A stretch of DNA of 5,685 nucleotides, taken from NCBI GenBank assembly GCA_022571175.1, contig JACZYI010000127.1:1-5685 (forward strand), in the 5' to 3' direction. Shown piece after piece: positions 1-5,685 of the stretch. The number at the start of each line of letters is the position of its first letter. The stretch's first letter is position 1. The translations under genes were made by a program, and so were the position numbers. The notes beneath the pieces are model-generated. The model was not told where the DNA came from. It saw only the letters and a list, made by a program, of their open reading frames with translations, and ran no database searches. Source of the stretch: Pseudomonadota bacterium. GTDB lineage: Bacteria; Pseudomonadota; Alphaproteobacteria; Sphingomonadales; SMXR01.

Positions 1-1287
1 AAATTCATCCGATATTGCTTCCAGCAAGCGCCACTGCATGCGGTTGGTGTCCTGGGCCTCGTCTACAAGGATATGATCAATGCCATCGTCCAGTTTATAA
101 AGAATCCAGGGTGCCAGTCCGGGTTGCTGAAAAAGCCTGTCCGTGATGTCGATCAGGTCATCATAATCCAGATAGCCTCTTTGTTGTTTGAGCGATCTGT
201 AATGGCTGAATATGCGTTCGGCCAGAGTGACCAGAGCGGAGGTATGTTCCGCCAGTGAAATTCTGTCCAGTCGATCGAGAAGCAAAAGCAATGTGGCGGC
301 TTGTTCTTCAAGAATATGGGTAATGTCCGGGTGGCTCTCTGCTTTCTTCTTTGACAAAAGCTTGGCTCTGGGACGGCGTTTTTGGGCATTATTAACATCA
401 GCCAGCAGCGATTCTGCATAGTTTTGTACCATGACCATATGGGCACGACCGTTTTTTACTTGGTCCAGCAGGGCCTTAAGTGTTTTTGCACAGCGAGATT
501 CGCCGACATTTCCTGCTGACAGCACTTCGCACAGCGAAAGGAGTATTTCCGATTGTGGCCGCAGACTTGCGTAAAATTGTTCAACCGCATCCGACTTTGT
601 TTCTCCAGGGTTTAAATCCAGAACCTGCTGAATGGCTTTGCCAAAACCAATAGTGCCACCATGGTGCTGGAGACTGCGCATAATTGCTCTTTGAGAGAAC
701 ATCATGGCGGCCAGAAGATTTTCAAAGGAGAATTCTGATATTTCGGAGGCAATTTTTCGTAAGGCGAGAGCAAAACTGCTTTTAGGGTTTTTCCTTGAAT
801 TTGTATAGACAAGTTCAACAGCATCAGCTTTCAGTTCAGACGCTGTTCTTTCATCCAGGACTTCAAAGCCCGGCGACAGGCCAGCTTCGATGGGGAAACG
901 GCGAAGGACAGACTGGCAAAAGGCATGAAGGGTCTGGATTTTCAAACCACCGGGCGTATCAAGAATGAGACCAAAGAGAGTTCTGGCCCTTTCCAGCATC
1001 ACTTGATCAGGCTTTTCACCGGTATGTTGAGCTATGGTTGCAGCCAGTTTTGCATCTCCAAGCTTCGGCCATTGGCTCAGCTCATCATATATCCGCATAG
1101 ACATCTCATTCGCTGCAGCACGGGTGTAAGTCAGGCTTAATATGACGGACGGATCGGAACCGCGTAGCAACAGACGCAAAAACCGGGCTGTCAGAACATG
1201 CGTTTTTCCCGTACCCGCAGAGGCAGACACCCAAACACTGGCCTCGGGGTTGCTGGCCCTGATTTGATCCCGAGTCAAAGGTTTCAT
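1..1287 (-). CDS. addA: AddA, helicase-nuclease subunit (N-terminal 429 codons; 3' end outside window)
   Basis: AddA is the UvrD/Rep-family (superfamily 1) ATP-driven motor of AddAB and carries its own C-terminal nuclease. The frame runs from ATG 1287 to the left edge without a stop. The first 429 residues cover helicase motifs Q to II. The Q motif lies around LTRDQIRAS (4-12, Q8), Walker A is ASAGTGKT (22-29, K28), motif Ia is LTYTRAAANEM (52-62), and TLHAFCQ (119-125) is the next conserved block. LDYDDL lies at 373-378 and Walker B is VDEAQDT (408-414, D409 and E410). All ATPase residues that fall in the window are present, so the motor looks functional. Alphaproteobacterial AddA is usually about 1150-1200 residues. 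The later helicase motifs and the nuclease should therefore lie in some 2.2 kb beyond the window. The start is supported by a strong ribosome binding site and by the four-base ATGA overlap with the addB stop. Both the identity and the reading frame are secure, with no frameshift seen. Confidence 0.96.
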   Translation of the reverse strand, partial: MKPLTRDQIRASNPEASVWVSASAGTGKTHVLTARFLRLLLRGSDPSVILSLTYTRAAANEMSMRIYDELSQWPKLGDAKLAATIAQHTGEKPDQVMLERARTLFGLILDTPGGLKIQTLHAFCQSVLRRFPIEAGLSPGFEVLDERTASELKADAVELVYTNSRKNPKSSFALALRKIASEISEFSFENLLAAMMFSQRAIMRSLQHHGGTIGFGKAIQQVLDLNPGETKSDAVEQFYASLRPQSEILLSLCEVLSAGNVGESRCAKTLKALLDQVKNGRAHMVMVQNYAESLLADVNNAQKRRPRAKLLSKKKAESHPDITHILEEQAATLLLLLDRLDRISLAEHTSALVTLAERIFSHYRSLKQQRGYLDYDDLIDITDRLFQQPGLAPWILYKLDDGIDHILVDEAQDTNRMQWRLLEAISDEF

Positions 1288-4286
1288 TTTTCCACCTTCT
1301 CTGCCGCTACAGGGGATGGCTTTGCCTCGATTGAAAATGGCTCATTTTGCCACTCCTTGACCCGTGCCAGCTGGTCATAATCTTCATAGGATCTGAGTTT
1401 AGGTCTGGGTTTGGAGAGATAGGGCGTTTGCACATCGTTAAATTTGGCCACCAGGGTTTTTAGCTGCTCTCCCGCTTGCTGAACCAAGTTCTCCAAATCT
1501 TTATCAATGACAGTGATTTTTATGGCAGAGGAGCTGCCACCTAGCTTCCAGTATGAAAGTGCGGACAGCTTTTGCGGTTTTATAAACTCAAACTCACCAT
1601 TCTCCAGGATCCAGCCTTCTAGGGGGAGCTGGCAGGCATGACCGGCACGGACCATAGATAGGGATGGAACTATGCCGGTTTTATAATCAATAATCTCGAT
1701 AGTCTTATCGTCGCAAACAAGATCAATGCGATCCGCCCGCGCCGTTAAGGTGTATTCCCCATTGTTGCCAAAGCGGGTTTTTCCTTTAATTTCTGTAGCC
1801 AGGATACGTTTGCCCTCGGCACGATCCTCTTGGATATCTACAAAAGCTCTGGCTATGGTTTCAAAACGAGGCCACCAGAAAGCCCACACACCCGGACGAT
1901 CTATATGTCGGGAAAAAAAACTCCGTCCTGTTTCAAGCAATTTATCGACGCTTGTCAGGTCTTTTTCTTCGGAAGTATTTTTGACGAACTCATCAAGAAT
2001 GTCATGGAATAAACTTCCCTTTTCAGCGGCATCAGGCGGCATATTAAGTGGGTCTTGCGGGTTGAGTTTCAGAATTTTTTTGGCATATAAATGGTAAGGG
2101 TCACGAAGCCAGCCTTCGATTTGGGTGACCGAGAAGGTTTTGGGTCGGGCAGCTACAGGGGGTTTTGGGTCAGGTGGAGGCGTGGGTGTATGATGCTCTG
2201 CCCGGTCCAGTAAGGCTTGCCAGCTGAGCCAGGGCATATCCCCTCCCACCAGGGGGTGGGCCAGGGCTTCAATTCGTTTCAGCCATCTGCTTGGAATGCT
2301 GGGTGTGCCGTCAATTCTCAAAGACCGGGTAATGATAACATCGTTGGCCGAGACCGCACTCATAAAATCATGAGCAGCTTGTCCAATTCTGCGTTCCGGG
2401 CCGGACAAGCCGATTTCCTTTCGCATGGGCCTACTCATCCAAGGATCAATAGCGGGCGCGGGTGGCCAGCTTCCCTCATTCATACCCCCTAAAATCATAC
2501 GGTCAGTATGTTGGAGCCTGGCTTCCAAAGGCCCCCAGATAAAGAGACGTGGGTGAGTACCGAATGATTTGCGAACTACGAAGTCGGACATCATTTCACG
2601 GAAGAATGCGGGATAATCAGCCACAGTTATCCGCCCCATAACAGAACTGGCACTTTGCAGATCGCGGCAGAATTCAACAGCCACCTTGCCGGCTTCTCCT
2701 GACCATAACGGGCTCGGGTCTGATTGTTGTCCGGGAGCGTGAGCAAGTTTTTCTGCCACTTTCAGATGGTTTGTTATCAATGAGTCCAGATTGAGAGACT
2801 TTTTATTGAACGCAGACTCCAGTGGCTTCAGGAGAGCAAACAGTTTTTGGATAACCGGCAGAGGTTTATCACTTGCCTTGGACATCTTTATGAGAAATTT
2901 CAAACCAGAAGGTGGGCGGGGACCGCGCAACGACTCCATTTCAAATAACCGGATCTCTGCCAGAACGTCTGCCCGATCATGACCAGCGTGGCAAAAGGGG
3001 TGTTTAACCAGCGCCAACAATGAGACGGGTGCAAATTCTTCACTTGCCGCTTCAACAATCAACTGCAAAAAACTTCCCACCGGTGTATCGATCAGGGGAA
3101 CGCCCGCTGAATCCTCTACTTCCAGCACCCATCGCTGTAATTCCGATGCCACACGGCGCGCAAGTCGACGGTCTCGCGTCACCAGTGCTACAGTCTTCCC
3201 CGGTGTTTCAAGTGTCTCTCTCATCATGAGCGCAATAACACCCGCTTCTTCCCGCAAGCCCGGGCAATTAATTTGACAGAGTCCATCCAACGCTTTTGAG
3301 GAATGATTTTTGGACAATTGGCGCCATTTGTTCAAACAGAGTGACGGTGCCAATGCATCACTCAGAATCTGGAATCGCTCGGCTTTCCCTTGCGTGATTT
3401 TCTGAAGTTCTGGAGTGAGCAACCAGGGTTCAACCTCTGCTCGCGCCACGGACATTGCGGCCAGCAGGTTTTTGAGCATGGCCTGCGGATGATTATCATC
3501 AATGGCATCCCAACTTTCATCATCCATCTCAAAGTCAAGACCGGGCAATATCACGCCTCCTCGGGGCAAGCGGGCAATCACATGCAATAATTCCCTGGTT
3601 GCGGGAAGTGAACCGGTGCTGCCCGCCGCCAGCACAATCCCCTTGGGAGGATGTGCAGCCCATTTTTTTGCGAGGGCTCGCAGGAGCTTGTTTCGTCGCT
3701 CGGTCGGTAAAATAACACCCCGGGCATTGAGGATGTTTGGCCACTCCCCGGACAGAATTTCCAGCAGGCCCATTATTTTCTGCCAGTGATGGGCTAGAGG
3801 CTGGGGTACGAGATTCTGGAGTTGTTTCAGGCTGATACCATCACTCTCCATGGCATCAAGAGTATGAATTAGAGCGCGCGCAAGCCCCAGATTTTGTGCC
3901 AGAGAGCTTTTGTCCCTTCCGATGCCGGGCGATGCCCTGGCGACCAGCTTGGTCATTAGCAATAATTGTTGCTGATCATTGATGGCGGGCTCAATATCAA
4001 GTGACGTCAGGGTTTCAGCTTCCTGAAACATATCTTCACCGTCAATATCTCCAAGAGCAGTAAGTTTCGGCAAAAGCAGGGCACTTCCCTTGGAATGGCG
4101 TAAAAATGCATCCTGCACAGCACGTCGGGCACGCCGCGATGGCAAAAACAGGGTTATTTCTGCTAATGCCTCAGGTCGGCCGTCCGATAAGGTAATCAAG
4201 CCCGTCACAAGCGCGTCGACGAAGGAACAGGTGGCAGGAATATTAAAAAGACTTGGTGAACGGCTAAATATATTTTTCATTTTCAA
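1284..4286 (-). CDS. addB: AddB, alphaproteobacterial-type subunit of the AddAB helicase-nuclease for double-strand break repair
   Basis: AddB pairs with AddA to unwind and resect double-strand DNA ends for RecA loading, replacing RecBCD. The reading frame gives 1000 residues from TTG 4286, or 998 from ATG 4280; about 1000 is normal for alphaproteobacterial AddB. The N-terminal and middle part is the helicase-like, nuclease-inactive scaffold. It includes GGVILPGLDFEMDDESWDAI (243-262), PRLFIWGPLEARLQ (579-592) and LGGMNEGSWP (599-608), all typical of this family. A proline-rich linker (about 701-712) leads to a RecB-type nuclease domain from about 717. Its motifs are GSLFHDILDEF (757-767, H761), ARADRIDL (849-856, D855), IDYKTG (866-871, D867 and K869) and CQLPLE (885-890), so the nuclease looks intact. 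There is no Walker A motif near the N-terminus and none of the cysteines that hold the Fe-S cluster in Bacillus AddB. The gene follows the AmgK-MurU gene by 14 bases and overlaps addA by four, so translation is probably coupled. The identity is very secure; the exact start is less so. Confidence 0.96.
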   Translation of the reverse strand: MKMKNIFSRSPSLFNIPATCSFVDALVTGLITLSDGRPEALAEITLFLPSRRARRAVQDAFLRHSKGSALLLPKLTALGDIDGEDMFQEAETLTSLDIEPAINDQQQLLLMTKLVARASPGIGRDKSSLAQNLGLARALIHTLDAMESDGISLKQLQNLVPQPLAHHWQKIMGLLEILSGEWPNILNARGVILPTERRNKLLRALAKKWAAHPPKGIVLAAGSTGSLPATRELLHVIARLPRGGVILPGLDFEMDDESWDAIDDNHPQAMLKNLLAAMSVARAEVEPWLLTPELQKITQGKAERFQILSDALAPSLCLNKWRQLSKNHSSKALDGLCQINCPGLREEAGVIALMMRETLETPGKTVALVTRDRRLARRVASELQRWVLEVEDSAGVPLIDTPVGSFLQLIVEAASEEFAPVSLLALVKHPFCHAGHDRADVLAEIRLFEMESLRGPRPPSGLKFLIKMSKASDKPLPVIQKLFALLKPLESAFNKKSLNLDSLITNHLKVAEKLAHAPGQQSDPSPLWSGEAGKVAVEFCRDLQSASSVMGRITVADYPAFFREMMSDFVVRKSFGTHPRLFIWGPLEARLQHTDRMILGGMNEGSWPPAPAIDPWMSRPMRKEIGLSGPERRIGQAAHDFMSAVSANDVIITRSLRIDGTPSIPSRWLKRIEALAHPLVGGDMPWLSWQALLDRAEHHTPTPPPDPKPPVAARPKTFSVTQIEGWLRDPYHLYAKKILKLNPQDPLNMPPDAAEKGSLFHDILDEFVKNTSEEKDLTSVDKLLETGRSFFSRHIDRPGVWAFWWPRFETIARAFVDIQEDRAEGKRILATEIKGKTRFGNNGEYTLTARADRIDLVCDDKTIEIIDYKTGIVPSLSMVRAGHACQLPLEGWILENGEFEFIKPQKLSALSYWKLGGSSSAIKITVIDKDLENLVQQAGEQLKTLVAKFNDVQTPYLSKPRPKLRSYEDYDQLARVKEWQNEPFSIEAKPSPVAAEKVEK
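1292..1298 (-). promoter_or_regulatory. Ribosome binding site of addA inside the addB 3' end
   Basis: AAGGTGG, one mismatch from the ideal AAGGAGG, ends four bases before the addA ATG, with its AAGG core seven bases away. It lies inside the last codons of addB. With the ATGA overlap, this supports the ATG at 1287 as the addA start and suggests that the two subunits are made together. Confidence 0.8.
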
Positions 4287-4293
4287 CCGCGCA

Positions 4294-4297
4294 TCCT
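4294..4297 (-). promoter_or_regulatory. Probable ribosome binding site of addB
   Basis: The gap after the fusion gene contains AGGA seven bases before a TTG at 4286 and thirteen before the ATG at 4280. The normal spacing to TTG, and the over-long spacing to ATG, favour the TTG start. The four-base match is modest, so initiation may partly depend on ribosomes finishing the upstream gene. Confidence 0.5.
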
Positions 4298-4300
4298 GCC

Positions 4301-5685
4301 TTATTTGCGAAGTAAATCCTCAGCAACTTTTATGGACTCTGGTGTTCCCACATGAACCCACAGGCCTTTGAGGATATGACCGTATAATCGACCCGCGCGC
4401 TGGCTTTTGTCGAATAAAATATTCATGGAAAACTGTTCTTTCTCCACGCGGTCAAAAAGTCGGGGGTGAACCATCTGAATTCCGCCATAAATATAGGGCG
4501 CACGAAGTTCGTTTTTACGGCGGGCCAGTTGACCTGAATCACTCATAAAATAATCACCTGCACCCCCATAGCCGTGAGCGTCTTCCAGGGGGACCATGAG
4601 CATTAAACTGTCCATCTGGTCTTCATCCCATGACATGGCCAGAGTCTCCAGCACAGACTTGCCCTGATCTTTCCACACAGCATCGCCGTTCAGGACATAA
4701 AAAGGACGGCACCCAAGTTTGGGGAGGGCATTCAGAATACCGCCGCCCGTGTCCAGTAGCCGTTCGCGCTCGTCAGAAAATGTCAGTCTTGGTCGACCGT
4801 TCCAGGAAGAGAGATGTTGTTCCATCACCTGAGCTTTGTGATGTAAATTAATAACGCAATAACGTACGCCCGCTTTTTTCAACTGGGCAAGACTCGATTC
4901 AATCATCGGTTTGCCCAAAACCTCAATCATCGGCTTGGGGCGATCATCGGTTAGTGGCTTCATCCGCAAACCCAGTCCGGCAGCTAATATCATGGCATAG
5001 GCAGGGATGTGCTTTGGGGAAGTTTCTGGAATTTTGCGCTGTGGTGCAGGCAAAACCTTTTTAAACCAGTCTTTAATGGGAGCTAATTCCGGGTAATCCA
5101 GGTTTCGCTCCAACAGCCCCCACACGCGAGGAATTAAATTGAGGTAGCCGGGTTTTCCGTCTCGCAGGCACAGGCGTGCGAAAATACCCAGAATCTTGCA
5201 GTTTCTCTGGGCACCCAAAATATGATAGGCGAGCAAAAAGTCTTTTTCATCCTTGTTGCTGGCACCCAAATTCCGCGCCGAAAGATATCTTTTGATCATG
5301 GCCTGTTCAAGTTCGGGACTTACATCACGGCGTGCGTCCTGTAACAAGGACACCAGATCATAGGCAGGGTGACCACGGACTGCATCCTGGAAATCCAACA
5401 AACCGATCCGGCCAAGTCCCGGGCGATCATCCAGACATATGATATTTTCTGCATGATAATCACGAAGCACCAAAACGGGCTCGGCTTCCATGATCAGGTC
5501 CAATAAAGGCCCAAACAGAGCGAAAAGCTCCATTTTTGCACGTTCCAGCCCGCACCGACCGAGAGCGCGAAAATACCAGCCTGTTAACAACGATAATTCA
5601 TCGGTCAATAGTTCACGGGCATAAGCCGGAATAGTTAGTGTTTCTGCATCGTCGATTTGGATTTGATCAGGTGGCTTTCTTTTGT
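4301..5685 (-). CDS. AmgK-MurU fusion: MurNAc/GlcNAc anomeric kinase joined to MurNAc-1-phosphate uridylyltransferase (5' end outside window)
   Basis: This frame is open from the right edge (first full codon at 5683) to a TAA at 4303-4301, giving at least 460 residues. The first possible start in the window, a TTG at 5608, is not the true start: 25 more in-frame codons precede it and continue the kinase fold. Residue numbers here count from that TTG. Residues 1 to about 187 are the C-lobe of an aminoglycoside-phosphotransferase-type kinase resembling AmgK. Residues about 202-435 are a complete sugar-phosphate nucleotidyltransferase resembling MurU. Together they would turn cytoplasmic MurNAc into MurNAc-1-phosphate and then UDP-MurNAc, the salvage route known from Pseudomonas and Caulobacter. 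In the species where I know these enzymes, they are separate adjacent genes, so a single reading frame is unusual. The missing N-terminus should hold roughly 130-150 residues of the kinase N-lobe. The gene heads the visible operon and ends 14 bases before addB. Family assignment is strong; exact sugar specificity is inferred from the family and gene order. Confidence 0.9.
   Translation of the reverse strand, partial: KRKPPDQIQIDDAETLTIPAYARELLTDELSLLTGWYFRALGRCGLERAKMELFALFGPLLDLIMEAEPVLVLRDYHAENIICLDDRPGLGRIGLLDFQDAVRGHPAYDLVSLLQDARRDVSPELEQAMIKRYLSARNLGASNKDEKDFLLAYHILGAQRNCKILGIFARLCLRDGKPGYLNLIPRVWGLLERNLDYPELAPIKDWFKKVLPAPQRKIPETSPKHIPAYAMILAAGLGLRMKPLTDDRPKPMIEVLGKPMIESSLAQLKKAGVRYCVINLHHKAQVMEQHLSSWNGRPRLTFSDERERLLDTGGGILNALPKLGCRPFYVLNGDAVWKDQGKSVLETLAMSWDEDQMDSLMLMVPLEDAHGYGGAGDYFMSDSGQLARRKNELRAPYIYGGIQMVHPRLFDRVEKEQFSMNILFDKSQRAGRLYGHILKGLWVHVGTPESIKVAEDLLRK
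4304..5005 (-). other. murU: MurU-like nucleotidyltransferase domain of the fusion protein
   Basis: Residues about 202-435 (from TTG 5608) have the full length of a stand-alone MurU, about 230 residues. The nucleotide-binding signature starts at MILAAGLGLRMKPLT (206-220), with G211, G213 and R215, followed by PKPM at 224-227, where K225 is the usual conserved lysine. TGGG lies at 287-290, and LNGDA at 306-310 carries the metal-binding D309. The C-terminal end has GGIQMVHPRLF (375-385) and WVHVGTPE (417-424). The domain would transfer UMP from UTP to MurNAc-1-phosphate, releasing pyrophosphate. Related enzymes such as glucose-1-phosphate thymidylyl- or mannose-1-phosphate guanylyltransferases share the signature. 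The MurU assignment rests on the overall pattern, compact size and AmgK partner. Confidence 0.85.
5042..5685 (-). other. amgK: AmgK-like kinase domain (C-lobe) of the fusion protein
   Basis: Counting from the TTG at 5608, the catalytic loop LRDYHAEN lies at residues 48-55. It is the family's variant of the HxDxxxxN kinase loop, with D50 as probable catalytic base and N55 as metal ligand. LLDFQDA follows at 70-76, where D72 matches the metal-binding Asp of the DFG-like motif. PAYDLVSLLQDARRDV (81-96) and LGAQRNCKILGIFARL (131-146) are stretches I recognise from alphaproteobacterial AmgK proteins, as is the IPAYARELL region just upstream of the TTG. The ATP-binding N-lobe lies outside the window, so its lysine and nucleotide loop cannot be checked. 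Choline or aminoglycoside kinases share this fold, but the linked MurU domain favours a MurNAc/GlcNAc 1-kinase. Confidence 0.85.

Noticed and set aside
153..446. 97-codon minus-strand frame inside addA
   Set aside because: It overlaps addA in another frame, has no recognisable motif, and the addA frame there is unbroken and leads into the conserved LDYDDL and VDEAQDT motifs.
1726..2097. Plus-strand frames antisense to addB (also at 3502-3789 and elsewhere)
   Set aside because: Their translations look like low-information shadows rich in Ser and Arg, with no domain or convincing ribosome binding site. They lie opposite the conserved AddB frame.
2151..2186. Proline-rich stretch in AddB (about residues 701-712) as a frameshift or inserted sequence
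   Set aside because: The frame is intact on both sides, and a flexible linker before the nuclease domain is expected in this family.
4287..4300. Promoter or terminator between the fusion gene and addB
   Set aside because: The gap is only 14 bases, with no hairpin plus T run and no room for a promoter. It is accounted for by the ribosome binding site.
4630..4851. Plus-strand frame of 73 codons antisense to the MurU part
   Set aside because: It lies opposite conserved MurU motifs (TGGG, NGD) and shows no family resemblance, so it is best read as a shadow.
4304..5608. TTG at 5608 as the true start of the fusion protein
   Set aside because: The frame continues upstream without a stop to the window edge, and those 25 residues fit the kinase family (IPAYARELL just before the TTG). 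A start here would remove the whole ATP-binding lobe.

Overview
The window looks like a piece of an alphaproteobacterial chromosome of middling base composition (about half G+C by eye). All three genes lie on the minus strand, head to tail and tightly packed, so transcription runs from position 5685 towards position 1. The protein types point to Alphaproteobacteria: AddB and AddA read like the alpha-specific forms, and a MurNAc/GlcNAc kinase (AmgK) plus MurNAc-1-phosphate uridylyltransferase (MurU) module directly upstream of addB-addA is, from memory, a common alphaproteobacterial arrangement. The order cannot be fixed from this sequence.

Layout in transcription order. (1) 5685-4301: one open reading frame, entering from beyond the right edge, that joins an AmgK-like kinase to a MurU-like nucleotidyltransferase. 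The two are usually separate neighbouring genes; here they are one continuous polypeptide with a short linker. (2) After a 14-base gap, 4286-1284: addB, complete, about 1000 codons. (3) Overlapping addB by four bases (ATGA), 1287-1: the first 429 codons of addA, which leaves through the left edge before its stop.

The fused AmgK-MurU protein should phosphorylate recycled MurNAc at C1 and convert the product to UDP-MurNAc, a peptidoglycan salvage route that bypasses MurA/MurB. AddA and AddB form the helicase-nuclease that processes double-strand DNA ends for RecA-dependent repair, the counterpart of RecBCD. The shared transcription unit is physical co-location; no functional link is shown by the sequence.

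There is no non-coding stretch longer than about 14 bases, and I see no RNA gene, mobile element, CRISPR array, terminator or convincing promoter. The operon promoter and both outer gene ends lie outside the window. The points most worth a second look are the AmgK-MurU fusion, the choice between TTG and ATG starts for addB, a U-rich slippery heptamer inside addB, and the lack of both a Walker A motif and iron-sulphur cysteines in AddB.
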